64,000 nt of DNA. Source: Dolomedes plantarius (taxonomy: Eukaryota; Arthropoda; Arachnida; Araneae; Dolomedidae). The first letter of the stretch is position 1, and each line of letters starts with the position of its first letter. The translations under genes were made by a program, and so were the position numbers. The stretch spans positions 131,625,375 through 131,689,374 of the forward strand of contig OU015496.1 in NCBI GenBank assembly GCA_907164885.2, read 5' to 3'. This document shows, piece by piece, positions 32,702-44,873 of the stretch. The notes beneath the pieces were generated by a model. The model was not told the origin of the DNA, did no database searches, and was given only the letters and a program-made list of their open reading frames with translations.

Positions 32702-32703
<2 letters not shown>
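32120..32703 (-). repeat. 5' LTR of the 25-32 kb gypsy element
   Basis: 584 bases, near-identical to the 3' LTR. The minus-strand start is TGACATTATAAG. A TA array follows on the right. Confidence 0.9.
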
Positions 32704-32737
<34 letters not shown>

Positions 32738-32740
<3 letters not shown>

Positions 32741-33353
32741 TCGAACCTCCATATATCGAAGTAGCAAAATACCGGAAAAAAATTCGATATATAGAAATTT
32801 CGATATATAGAATTGATCTTAGTTTTATCATAATTCTCCTAAAAAATTAAAATTAAAGCTAATTTTCGTATACGAAACTCCATTTCCAATTTATATGCGA
32901 ATCACATTAAATGAAAGTTAATAACTAAAAAATAAATTAATACGAAAGATTTATTGAGTACTATATACTTTTAAAAAACAATAATCCAGTTAGTGGTTAC
33001 AGTGATCACAGTTACATTCTTTTTAAAAAAAACTACATATATCTTGTCAAACAGCCAGTTTTGCGGAAAATTCATCAAAGAAATGCTCGCATTTATTCAG
33101 TCCATTAAAAACTTCATCAGGAATGTTTTCCATGAATTGAAGTCCACGAAGTATTGTTTCAAACGCCAAAAATTGGGAGATTTTATTCTAAAGTGGAAAA
33201 AAATCTCCCAATATGTCGAAATAAATTTCGATATATAGAGATTTTTCGATATATAGAAACAGTTTTTCTATGTAATGAACATGGAGATCTGCTAAGAGTT
33301 CGATATATAGAAAATTTCGATATAGGGAAGTACGATATATGGAGGTTCGACTG
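32738..33353 (-). mobile_element. Tigger-type non-autonomous element, 616 bp
   Basis: Tips are inverted repeats CAGTCGAACCTCCATATAT with several further 'ttcgatatatag' repeats inside, and TA arrays flank both sides. On the minus strand the interior still encodes a piece like the C-terminal tail of Tigger transposases (NIPDEVFNGLNKCEHFFDE, about 33040-33140). Confidence 0.85.
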
Positions 33354-33386
33354 TATATATATATATATTTATATATATACATACAT

Positions 33387-33445
<59 letters not shown>
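33354..33445. repeat. (TA)n, (CA)n and (GA)n microsatellite cluster
   Basis: TA, then CA, then TA, then GA units fill the gap between two Tigger-type elements. Confidence 0.95.
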
Positions 33446-33448
<3 letters not shown>

Positions 33449-34212
33449 TGGTACCTCGACTTACGAGTTTTTTGAGATACAAGCATTCTCTCGGTAGATT
33501 TTTTGCTTCGAGATACGAGCTAAAATTCGGGTTACGAGCAGGCTTTAGATATCTCATCGCTAGTCTGAGCAGCGAATGCCATGTTACGTGTTCATCAAAT
33601 GAGAACACAAGAAGCAAATAATCTTTACAACATTTATGTACAAGTAATATACAATTGTATAATATTATTCTGAGACTACTTTCCAGTCTTAAACCGAGAG
33701 ATTGGATTCTGAGAAAAAGTTCTCGGATTCTCAGAAAGAAGAATCTGGACTTTGTAGCCTCAGTGAACGATACAACAATTGCCCAGCTTCCTTATCTCAC
33801 TCGTTCACTTTTAGAGAGTGGTTGGTAATAAAAGCGAAAGTGAGGAAAGCGGGACGAAAAGATCAAAATTCAACGAATAAGATTTAAATTTTCAGTTCAA
33901 CCTATCTCGTCTTCTTCCATCAGCATCTTCAAGTCTGATCTCCAAGGTAAATGTTGTATATTACTCTTAATAAAAGAAATTTATTGCAGTACATTCTATT
34001 GTATTGAGTTTTTATACAATGTTCGTCAATTATAAGCACGTTTCTCTTATTTAAAAACATGTAACAAAAAAAATTGCGGTGTTTTGGGGGAGCCCGGAAC
34101 GAATTAATGGCATTTCCATTCATTTCAATGGAAAAAATTGATTCGAGATACGAGTATTTCGAGTTACGAGTTAAGTCATGGAACGAATTAAATTTGTAAG
34201 TCGAGGTACCAC

Positions 34213-34214
<2 letters not shown>
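33446..34214. mobile_element. Tigger-type element relic, 769 bp
   Basis: The inverted right tip reads CAGTGGTACCTCGACTTAC; the left reads GAGTGGTACCTCGACTTAC, so its first base has changed. Further 'gagatacgag' and 'ttacgag' repeats lie inside each end, as in Tigger elements. No intact transposase; short frames inside lack clear motifs. Confidence 0.85.

Positions 34215-34300
<86 letters not shown>
34215..34300. repeat. (TA)n-(CA)n microsatellite
   Basis: TA array of about 80 bases ending in CA units, abutting the Tigger-type element. Confidence 0.95.
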
Positions 34301-34304
<4 letters not shown>

Positions 34305-34315
34305 AAAGCTTATAA

Positions 34316-34378
34316 GCATGTGACACTTTCTCAAATTATTAACGCGAACGTAAAACAAGCTATAATTTGAAAAAAAGG
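34316..34378 (+). repeat. Dispersed non-coding repeat, copy b (partial)
   Basis: Contains 'catgtgacactttctcaaat', 'attaacgcgaacgt' and 'ataatttgaaaaaaagg', matching the core of the family at 24860-24921. Confidence 0.6.
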
Positions 34379-34429
34379 AAATGACTAATCTGTACATGTA
34401 TGTTAAGATTTTGTTTGGCACGTCTTTGT

Positions 34430-34720
34430 ATATACTTTAGCCAATCGAAATTTGAAACAAATAAATTTTACTTTATTTTAGAATATTTCAATTATTTAAA
34501 TATTTAATCAACGTGTATATTTCTTAACACGAGATATATTAAAATAATACATGTAATCAAAAGCTGATAAACATGTGATGCTTTCTCACATTATTAACGA
34601 GAATCTGAAACAAACAGTAAGTTGATAAAAAGGTAATGTCTTCTCGGTATTAATACACTGAGAATTTGTTTTAGCTGAACGTGTGTGCTAAAAATATTAC
34701 TCTTTAACCAAATGACATTA
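34430..34720 (+). repeat. Dispersed non-coding repeat, copy c
   Basis: Contains 'acatgtgatgctttctcaca' and 'ttattaacgagaat', preceded by 'cttaacacgagatatatta'. It is arranged nearly in tandem with copy b. Confidence 0.6.
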
Positions 34721-34969
34721 TTTATTTCCGTATTGATGTATTCATTATAGCCATTTTAAAAGATAGTAATTTACAAAGAAAGAAAAGGCTATGTGTGACA
34801 TGGAACTCGACTTTGTAATTATTTTGATTATTATACTGTTTTATCTCTAAAAAAATATATTTTCTTATTTCATAATTTCGATGCAACATTAATTCGGTTC
34901 CATACACATTTATAATAGCAGCTATTTTTTTTGTAAATCTTAAAATATATGTCTTAAAAATTATTCGTG

Positions 34970-35393
34970 TGGTTTTTCGTACCGGTTTTCCGGGAAGAAG
35001 GGAATGTGTCTCCCGTATTCAATTTAGTGTGACCTGTAACAGTACGGATAGTACGCAAGGTCATGTGCACAGAAGGGAGAATTACTTGCCACCCTCTCGG
35101 TCATTAAGTGGTCATAGTTTCCCCATAGCAACGGCCCAGCTACCATCTTTTAACCAATGATATAGCTGAAAGGTGTTAATTGTTCGAGAACATTTTCTGA
35201 CCTCTCCTTTCCCGGTGCTGCAAATTTTTTAACGATTTTTGGGAGTGGAAAAAAAGAGCGCGACTGTTACATACCTCAAGGTTGTCCGCTCTTCAGTGAC
35301 TCGCCATTTTGTATGCTGATTTTTCTGGTCTGCTTTAGGGCCGATTTTATTTAGACAATGATATATTATCTTCAGTCTCTAATGAGGGTGGTG
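34970..35393 (+). promoter_or_regulatory. Candidate host promoter and first exon (speculative)
   Basis: This interval is clearly less AT-rich than its surroundings and resembles no transposon here. It holds a CCAAT motif (35154-35158), a GCCATTTTG motif (about 35306-35314) and, at 35358, an ATG followed by 12 codons that run into a good splice-donor match (GTG/GTGAGTAA, about 35391-35400). Exon and promoter status are inferred from composition and these short motifs only. An unrecognised LTR or a decayed element is an alternative. Confidence 0.25.
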
Positions 35394-35400
35394 GTGAGTA

Positions 35401-37019
35401 ATAATTAATTTCTAATATATTTTATCAGCTGAGAGCACAGAATAATTAATATATGTATCTATGATTTATTATGTGTTCGAATAATTTTTTAATGTATGTA
35501 GATAACTATTATGATTTTTTCTGTGCAAATTTCTAGTTAATGATAATATTAATTTTAAGTAAGAAGAAGAGAAATTAAATGTTAACATTACCTATTAAAT
35601 TTGAGTTTGTTTTTTCTAGTTATCTCAGAGATGTATCAGAATGTGTTTTTCTCAAATTAACGATTTTTTTTTAAAAGTGCCACCATACGATCATCTATTT
35701 TATTGCATGTTATAATTTCAAATAATACTATGTAACAAAAAAAAAATCTATCACAATAAATTATTTTATTATAGCCACAAATTTAGTTTGAAATTTTCCA
35801 ACGCTGTTTTAGGGGAAATTTGACAGAAACAAGTAATTTGTAGGGATAATATAATTTCTTGACTTATGAATATGGATTAAGACAAAAAATATTTTTACCT
35901 CTATATAATGAAATAAATCATATTACATTTCTAATTTTCTAGTATCTGCTGAAAAATATATATTTTAAATATATCCCTTTCCCTTAAAGTTGTCCTTCTA
36001 GTTAAAAAAATAAGAGAAAGCATTCGTGAAAATTTTCTCGAACAGACTTTTAGAAGCGAAAAATGTATAGGTTTTTTTCTCTTGTTTAGTCGTAGAATTA
36101 GAAAACACTTATAATCACTTATTGAGTTATGTTTCTTGTTCAATAAATAAGAAGAAGAAATGTATTTGACAATAAACCTTGAATGAACAAATTCGTATTT
36201 TCCTATAACTAGAGAGTGGGTCGATTTTCGGTATTTTTTCATTAATCAATGAAAAGCGACAGTAAATTGTTTTTATTCTGAAATCCAATAATATTTTGCT
36301 AGATGTATCTTTCAATTTAAATATTGTTTTACGATATTTCTTTTGGCGAAGTATCGTTTATTTATCAAGTTTTAATTTGCTCTTGAAAAATACAGAAATT
36401 TTCCGAGTCATTGATCGCAAAATTTTACTCTTTTCTTAAAGGTTTTTTTCTACATTTTCATGTATATGCTGTCTGCAAATTCGATGTTTTGCTTTATTCT
36501 TATTGTGTATTTCTTTGGTGACTATGAATATTATATTCTGAATAACATTGTTTGATATTGGTAAATATTATTTGAAATAAAAGTTATTTCAAGTAATTCC
36601 GAGCTATAAGTAGAACGAAGAAATTCTAATTCATAATTGGGATTTATGAACTATGACACTTACCACCCCCTCCCCCCTCCCCCCTGGGAGGGTCAGCGTT
36701 AAGCCGATTCGACCTATTGGATCCAAAAAGAAAAATTATACTGATGTCTAAAAGAAAATTTCCGTAACAGATGTATAAATGAATCAGAATAATGACAAAT
36801 AAAGATTGTAAAAGTTGCCGATGTACGAGCCTCTACTACTACACGCCATTTTATTCCCATTACATAAAGTGTCTACCTGGCGAGCTGAGATAGGTGCTTG
36901 TCTGTGAATACGCTAATACAAGGCTAAATTTTAACTATCTTGAACCTTTAGCTTACGGGGCCAGTTTTCGAATTCCGCCCTTAGAACGGTAAATTTCATA
37001 CCTCCTTTGTATGAACGGC
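35401..37019. other. AT-rich stretch without recognisable gene
   Basis: Nothing coding was recognised. One C-rich tract (36663-36688) is listed separately. Confidence 0.6.
36663..36688 (-). other. G-run tract with quadruplex potential
   Basis: The minus strand carries runs of six, six and five G separated by single A residues, next to GGTAAGTG. Isolated in an AT-rich region. Confidence 0.6.
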
Positions 37020-38089
<1,070 letters not shown>

Positions 38090-38350
38090 GTTTTGATTAT
38101 ATTTATTCTTTATATGTTTCGCGCTTCTAAATATATATGCTCTAATGAAATATTTCAATTATTGAAATTTTTCAAAACAAAATTAGATTTATTTGTTTTA
38201 AATTTCAATAGTTTTAACACACACGTGCGGTTAAAACAAGGGGCTCAGTGTACAGTTGCAGATTAGGCACTTCCTTTTTATCAAATTAGTGTTTGTTTTA
38301 CATTCTCATTAATAATGTGAGAAAAGTATCACATGTTCCTCAGCTTTTGA
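38090..38350 (-). repeat. Dispersed non-coding repeat, copy d (inverted)
   Basis: Inverted match to the family at 34430-34720, including 'cattaataatgtgagaaaag' and 'tatcacatgttcctcagctt'. The next 600 bases to 38946 hold no gene I recognise; a 64-codon frame at 38678 has no known motif. Confidence 0.55.
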
Positions 38351-38946
38351 TTTATTAGTGAACGCCAAAACTACCGAGTTTCAGACGGTTAAAAAAAAAG
38401 TATCCCCCCAAACAAATAATTCGGTACTTACACAGAACTGATTTCTTTGTAGCGCACGTTCACTTAGCGCCCACCCTCTTGCTTTTCAATGCATTTGTTT
38501 TGCATATTCAACGTATATTTAGATTCAGCTCATGTCTTTTGCATTTGTTATGAAATTTGGCGAGAGAGAGATGTGTGTGTTCTCGGTGACTGAACACTTT
38601 CGCTCCACTCTTTTCCAGACGAGTTAAGATTCTGCTCGGCAATCAGTTTCCATAATGGACGGAAAATACGAATTTAATTGTTGATTTACATACCCATTGT
38701 GGGCATAAGAAAAGAGACGCAGAAAGATGTTGGAATTGTTGTTTTGTGTGCCGTGGTGTTGGGAGAGTTTGACACGACCATACATCAAAATCATTATCTT
38801 GCCGCAGAACCTATTTTTAGAGAACAAAATCGGGGAAATGTCTCTATACATTTTGATTTTTCCGTAGCTTAGTTGACACTGAAGGTACTTAATTCATATA
38901 TTTTCTCTATTATTTTGTTGAATAATCCTTTTCATTATCCTATATA

Positions 38947-38947
38947 G

Positions 38948-39016
<69 letters not shown>
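38947..39016. repeat. (TA)n microsatellite
   Basis: About 70 bases of pure TA. The following 39017-39353 holds no recognisable gene. Confidence 0.95.
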
Positions 39017-39019
<3 letters not shown>

Positions 39020-39350
39020 TGTATTTTTTTACTAAGCTGTTTAACACAAGTTAAAATGTAAAAGACTCCATTTATTCATACATCATCTTAAATGAGCACT
39101 TCCAATGCTCAGAAGAAAATGATCAGTTTAATCAATGAGAAATTATACTTCATAAATGCTATTGTCGTTGCTAAAAGCTGCACGAGTTGAATAAAATAAA
39201 AATTTAAGGATGATATACATTACAGTTGAGGGGAAAATGTGACTCATTTTTATTTGCGTTAAATGCTTTAGATAGCTAATCAGGCTATCTTACATTTTAA
39301 CTTTTTTATTTGCTTTCTACATGCAACACTTGAGTATAACAAATAAAAGA

Positions 39351-39640
<290 letters not shown>

Positions 39641-39776
39641 TTGAATATTATGCCCTCCGTTCTAGCATTTAAACTCCTTTTTCATAAATGCAATTCCCAG
39701 TAGTATAAATTTCTCGCTTTAAAACCCTCAGCCACAGTACTTGACATGAATCGCATACCTTTGAATTTCTACTCTT

Positions 39777-40083
39777 GCATATATGGAGAGGACATGTTCG
39801 GATTCAGAAGTGGAGTAGCATTGCGATCCCCAAAATCTGCTGATCCTACAAATAATAGTCACACGTTCCTCTCACCTGTCGCGTTTAATGCTGAAAGGTG
39901 ATATTACTTCCGAGTCTTTCTTCTAAACGAACGGATGTGTTTTTGTCGCTCTAATAAATGATTCGGCTCGACTGCGTCCAAACTTAATTTCACTCCTTTC
40001 AGGCAAAATCTAGCTCCAGCCATGTAAATATGAGCTAGTTTTCCCTTTTAGGTTATAATTTAAGAACGTGATGTAATAGGTTT
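39777..40083 (+). mobile_element. Solo-LTR-like copy, related to 14555-14862
   Basis: Shares 'gaaaggtgatatt', 'tcgctctaataaa', 'catgtaaatatgagctagtt' and the final 'gatgtaata' with 14555-14862. No retrotransposon coding sequence is next to it. TA arrays lie on both sides. Ends approximate. Confidence 0.6.
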
Positions 40084-40084
40084 A

Positions 40085-40087
<3 letters not shown>

Positions 40088-40160
<73 letters not shown>
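40088..40160. repeat. (TA)n microsatellite
   Basis: About 73 bases of TA with one late TG. Confidence 0.95.
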
Positions 40161-40170
<10 letters not shown>

Positions 40171-40189
40171 TTTATTTACTTCGCTTTAA

Positions 40190-41160
40190 ATTGGGTGGCC
40201 ATCTGTCCTTCAATTTCAGGATAGATGGCCACATAAAATCGTGGAGAGATGACCACCTTTAATCAATATTCAAAAATTATATGGAGAGAGGATTTTAACG
40301 AAATATAATTGCTTTTAGAATAATTATATAACTTTTATGTTTATAATTATATTACATGCACCAGTTCCTAATGTAACCATGACAAAATCAATTAGTAAAT
40401 GTACCAAACAGATAGCTATGCTTTTGACATCACCAGAAAATATTGACAAAAGTCGGAAACTTTCATCCCAGAAACACATAAAATTGATAAATAAGCTTAA
40501 AACCAGTAAAAAGCCTAAAATAAACGTGAGAAAGAAACAAAAGCACGACACTTCCAGTAACGAAGAAGATGAAATACATTTGAAATTATCAGATTCTACG
40601 GATTCCGAGGGAATAGAATTTGATGAGGATCACTGTGTTGGTTGTAGAGAAGAATACAATACCATAACCAAAAAGAATGACTGGATAAAATGTATAAAGT
40701 GACTGAAGTGGTTCCATGAAACGTTTACAAACTATCAAGATCTTTGCCAAAAATTTGGTATAATTTTACGAAAAGTGAAGGGTTGAAATTATACTTCAAA
40801 CGTTGTTTATTCGAATTTTATTCACTTATTTTCCGTGATATAATTGCATCTTTGCAAATTGCTACAATTTTTTCATGATTAACTATATGGAATGTGTTGT
40901 TTTTTGCTATTTTAACTTCACTTTTTCTTTCTTGTATTGGATGGCCATCTCTCCTCGGCTTGAAGGAGGGATGGCCATCTGCCATTTTCATTTCAAACTA
41001 TGTTTCCCAAATTTTGTTTTTAATGTTTAATTATTTTTTGCCCAAAATATGATGAGTGTATGTATAATAATTTTAAATATGCATAAATGTTTCTTGTGTT
41101 TACATTCTAAGAATTTTGATTTCAATCTCTAAAAAGTATGGCCATCTATCCTAGAGTTAC
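40190..41160 (+). mobile_element. DNA transposon remnant with repeated GATGGCCAT iterons
   Basis: The motif GATGGCCATC or its variants occurs near both ends and inside: about 40193 and 40222 (as an inverted pair), 40240, 40940 and 40966 (again a pair) and 41138. TA arrays lie on both sides. The interior holds the end of a transposase-like frame. The left tip seems damaged. I infer a Tigger/pogo-related element from the encoded zinc-finger tail. Confidence 0.6.
40337..40783 (+). pseudogene. Transposase C-terminal tail with PHD-like finger
   Basis: The frame gives a lysine- and acid-rich linker (NVRKKQKHDTSSNEEDE) followed by CVGCREEYNTITKKNDWIKC and, after one stop, WFHETF. C-x2-C ... W-x-K-C ... 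W-x-H-E is the PHD-like finger found at the C-terminus of many pogo/Tigger-type transposases. The DDE core is missing. Broken by a TGA at 40700. Confidence 0.55.
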
Positions 41161-41161
41161 C

Positions 41162-41247
<86 letters not shown>
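41159..41247. repeat. (TA)n microsatellite
   Basis: TA array abutting the iteron element. The following 41248-41906 carries a frame of about 125 codons (41249-41626) that I do not recognise. Confidence 0.95.
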
Positions 41248-41249
<2 letters not shown>

Positions 41250-41902
41250 CTAAATACGCAAGCACTATTTCTGAAATTTTATCTACTTACGTATTAGAAG
41301 AAAAGAACATATATATTAATTTTATCACGAAAAAACTCCTCTCTTTCAGTAAAGACAAAGAGAATTCGCATTACAGCACACATTTGGAGCAGACAAATAG
41401 AGCGTCATTAACTTGGCTGCTTCGTTTTTATCAGAAAAACACGCTTATATCAGAAGACAACTGTGTGATGCTGCTATTATTTCAGACCCGGTACGTGAGT
41501 GTAATAAAATGGAGTCTGCTGAAGAGTATTGTTGAAATGACTGCAGATCAATATAAATATCAATTTAAACGTAAATATGGGTTCAAATTACATACTTCCT
41601 TTTTTTATCCCGTTACATGGATTTAGTAAGAACATACATTTTGTTGTTTTAAAGGCATTATCTGTTGCACCGCTGCCAAAAAAATTGTGAAAATAAATGA
41701 TGTGAGTAATATGCTTCAAATTGATTAAATGATTTCTCTTTTGATAAAAAAGTAAAAAAAAAAATTATAAATGTTTAATCTCTCATATTATCCTAAATTT
41801 TTGTGCTAAATATTTTGAGAAAAATTTAATATATCTTATAATCAGTTTATAAGCACAATTAGCATTAAATTTTAACAGTATTGACATAGACATTGATAAC
41901 AT

Positions 41903-41906
<4 letters not shown>

Positions 41907-41998
<92 letters not shown>
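41907..41998. repeat. (TA)n-(GT)n microsatellite
   Basis: TA array passing into about 14 GT units. Confidence 0.95.
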
Positions 41999-41999
<1 letters not shown>

Positions 42000-42178
42000 T
42001 GCCCCGTACCTCACGCCGTGGAGGAGAGACATAGCACTAATCGGAGGTGTAGCCGGCTCGAAGGTGTGATGCAGACGGGCGCAGTGTAGATCCAGGGAAG
42101 GACTTACGAACTTTAGACGAGAAACGCACACATGGAGCCATTGATGAAATACACAACTTCGAAGACTTGCTTTATTTA

Positions 42179-42248
42179 TCTCTTGGTGTTTAACTCTCGT
42201 TGCGGCGGATTACATTGCCGACAGCAACGAGAGTTAAACACCAAGAGA
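42179..42248. other. Perfect 25-bp inverted repeat (hairpin), 20-base loop
   Basis: Arm 42179-42203 (TCTCTTGGTGTTTAACTCTC...) is exactly complementary to 42224-42248. The loop itself can pair GGC with GCC. It lies in a patch (41999-42367) that is less AT-rich than its surroundings and has no gene I recognise. Confidence 0.9.
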
Positions 42249-42385
42249 GAGAAATCTTCTGTTCACTCAAATAGTAAATGAGTGCTTTGCGATATTGACG
42301 CCAGAGGGCCTAAACTACTTAATATTTTGATTGGGCGACTTTAGATTCGTGGAGTTCATGTGTCCACTTAACCCATTAATGCCTA

Positions 42386-42405
42386 TTGGTACGAAAACAT
42401 ACCAG
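42386..42405 (+). repeat. piggyBac element 2 subterminal palindrome, 5' side
   Basis: TTGGTACGAAAACATACCAG, 14 bases from the tip. Confidence 0.8.
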
Positions 42406-42737
42406 CTTAAGAATAAATATTTTTCTCTGCACAAAATGTGTCTAGTTGTCCAATATTGTTCATGTGCTTCAAGAATAGTTCACTGATAGCGGGAAAAATA
42501 GATTTTTCTCCATTTGGTCTCAAGTTCTTGTTGTTATTTGACGTTATGCTCAGGTGAAAGCGTCGTGTAACAAGATGTCCCTGACATCACATAGACAATA
42601 GTAAGTTTAGAGTTTTGAATTTATCTCAAAATTATAAATTGACTATTAATCACTGTTATAAAAGTGCATTTTATAAATCCATGCCACTCGGAAGTCATGT
42701 TTTGCTTTGTATTATAAAATATATAATATTATATATC

Positions 42738-42759
42738 GTTGGTACTAAACCGTACCAAC
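42738..42759 (-). repeat. piggyBac element 2 internal palindrome
   Basis: Centre TTGGTACTAAACCGTACCAA, followed by CCGGCTAATG, the inverted form of the terminal module. Confidence 0.8.
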
Positions 42760-42942
42760 CGGCTAATGTATAGTCAAGTTTGAATTAAAATCGGAAATAT
42801 TTCACGTTTGAATAAAAATCGAAAATCTTTCACGTTTGAATTAGAATTCTTTTAAATAATATTTTGACTTTAAATAATTGTTATAAAAGTGTGTTTTATA
42901 AATTGTTGCCCCTTGAAAGTCATGCTTTTATGCTTGTGGTAT

Positions 42943-43935
42943 AAAATTTTGAGTGTAGATGAGTCTATAATTCCATATATCGGGCACCACGGACTAAAAC
43001 AATTCATAAGAGGTAAGCCAATACATTTTGGCTTCAAACTTTGGACTCTGTGGACTTCTTTGGACTTAATGGTCTTTTATTGCATTCTGAACCTTATTGT
43101 GGAGCATCTACAAAATTATCAAAATATGATTTAGGCCAAGGTGCCGATGTTGTTCTTGGGTTACTAGACAAAGGCGAAATCCCACCTGGGACACATGTTG
43201 TCATGGACAACTTATTTACTAGCATCCACTTGCTGAAAGAGCTATCGAAAAGAGGCGTAGCTCGAACCGGGACATTGAGAGAAAACAGGCTGAAAAATGC
43301 TCCTTTATCATCCAAAGAAATCTTGAAAAAGTCGGCAAGGGGGACATATGAATATATATGTCATGAAGATACGAGTATCGTCAAATGAAATGGCAATAAA
43401 GTTGTTACTGTTGCAAGTAACAAAGTTTCTACAAAACCTATTGCATCTGCTATTCGATGGAGTGCCGCAGAAAAAAATAAAATTAATGTTTCCATGCCAC
43501 AACAGCTAAAAATTTATAATAAGCATATGGGTGGTGTCAACATTGTTGATCAAGCTGTGGCAAATTATCGCGTAAGAATTCGTTGTAAAGAGTGGTGGTG
43601 GCCATTGTTTTCGTTTGTACTTAGTGCCAGTGTTATTAATGTATGGAAATTGTATAAAATGAAAAATTATATTGATGAAATCCCACTTCTTGAGTTCGTA
43701 CGACAATGCGCACAGGAACTGTTAGGCACTTATGGAACATTGCCTAGAGGGCCAGGTAAGCCAATTTCAATTAGGCATAAAGCGGCCTCACAAATAAGAT
43801 TTGACAAGAAAAGTCACTGGTGAATCAGATCAGATCAAGAACATGCCCGTTGCAAGAACTGTTCCGGTAGAAGCAGCTACAAGTGCAAAAAGTGTAATGT
43901 GCCACTGCATCCTCAGGGCCATAAAAACTATAATT
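42943..43935 (+). pseudogene. piggyBac transposase pseudogene (element 2)
   Basis: Blocks in order: SVDESIIPYIGHHGLKQF (first catalytic aspartate) and IRGKPIHFGFKLW; a shift near 43030; GADVVLGLLDKGEIPPGTHV and VMDNLFTSIHLLKELSKRG (second aspartate), TGTLRENRL; a stop at 43386; YNKHMGGVNIVDQAVANYRV (third aspartate) and CKEWWWPLFSFVLSASVINV; a stop near 43823; and, in another frame, a cysteine-rich end (CKNCSGRSSYKCKKCNVPLH). The N-terminal third is missing or decayed. At least three breaks. Confidence 0.85.
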
Positions 43936-44093
43936 TTTGCACTCAATAGACATTTTATTGTTTTATTTTGTCAGAAAATCATCTAACGTGCTTTTCATTT
44001 AATTGTGGTATTCCCGATTTTCTTATTATTTTCATTAATAAACAAATTTAATATTAGCTTTTATTGGCGATGTGTACTACACACGTACGCCGA

Positions 44094-44113
44094 TTGGTAC
44101 GAAAACGTATCAA
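44094..44113 (-). repeat. piggyBac element 2 subterminal palindrome, 3' side
   Basis: TTGGTACGAAAACGTATCAA, about 129 bases before the 3' tip. Confidence 0.8.
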
Positions 44114-44246
44114 TAAGAAAAACATAGTTAAAGTGCAACTAAAAATATGATTTTAGCATAATACACATTAATAGACTTAAAACATACAAATATGAGAGAA
44201 GTAACAAAAATGGTTAAAGAAAACGAAGTCGGCATTAATGGGTTAT

Positions 44247-44625
44247 GATTTCTGTACTGCTAGACTGTACTGCTAGATCCCGCGCTTGTTAGAACCGCGA
44301 ACAATTGACCTGGTTGCAGGATAAGTGGCCATAAAGTTCTTATAAAGTGTGGTTTTGACGCTACAGACCCCATAAATTCAGAGTGGTTCGAGGGCTCTTC
44401 AAGAATTTTGACATTACACTGGGATTCGGAATCTCATAAACTTCCTACACTCATATCTGGGGATGTTATTGAGTTCAGCTACTTCACATGCCTGTATAAT
44501 GATCTGCAGGGCTACGATAAATTATCTTATTTTACTTTTATGTTGCAATTTTAGAAAAGGGGTCGTGCTTTATTAACAGGATAATTGTAAATACGCTTCA
44601 GATATCTAATGGTGGGCCGTTATTA
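44247..44625. other. Stretch without recognisable gene
   Basis: Less AT-rich than most of the window, with a short 'gtactgctaga' duplication at about 44255-44280. Not identified. Confidence 0.5.

Positions 44626-44873
<248 letters not shown>

Larger units (their letters stand above)
25056..32703 (-). mobile_element. Ty3/gypsy-type LTR retrotransposon, nearly complete
   Basis: Both LTRs, gag, protease, RT, RNase H and integrase are present in gypsy order on the minus strand. The 3' LTR is 25056-25659 and the 5' LTR 32120-32703. A polypurine tract (GAGGGGGGATG on the minus strand, 25660-25674) precedes the 3' LTR. Two single in-frame stops interrupt the coding region. The 5' LTR is separated from the leader by a copy of flanking DNA and a partial LTR (31897-32119), see findings. 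No envelope gene was recognised. Confidence 0.9.
42372..44242 (+). mobile_element. piggyBac element 2
   Basis: TTAA (42368-42371) precedes CCCATTAATGCC; the inverted right tip reads CCCATTAATGCC and is followed by TTAT (44243-44246), one change from the expected TTAA. Palindromes lie at 42386-42405 (14 bases from the 5' tip), 42738-42759 (366 bases in, with the terminal module inverted) and 44094-44113 (about 129 bases from the 3' tip). One transposase relic lies between. Confidence 0.9.

Noticed and set aside
34188..34421. Possible small membrane protein
   Set aside because: The hydrophobic stretch is a TA array.
41249..41626. A plus-strand frame of about 125 codons after a TA array
   Set aside because: Its start lies in the array and the rest has no motif, repeat partner or splice signal that I could support as a gene.
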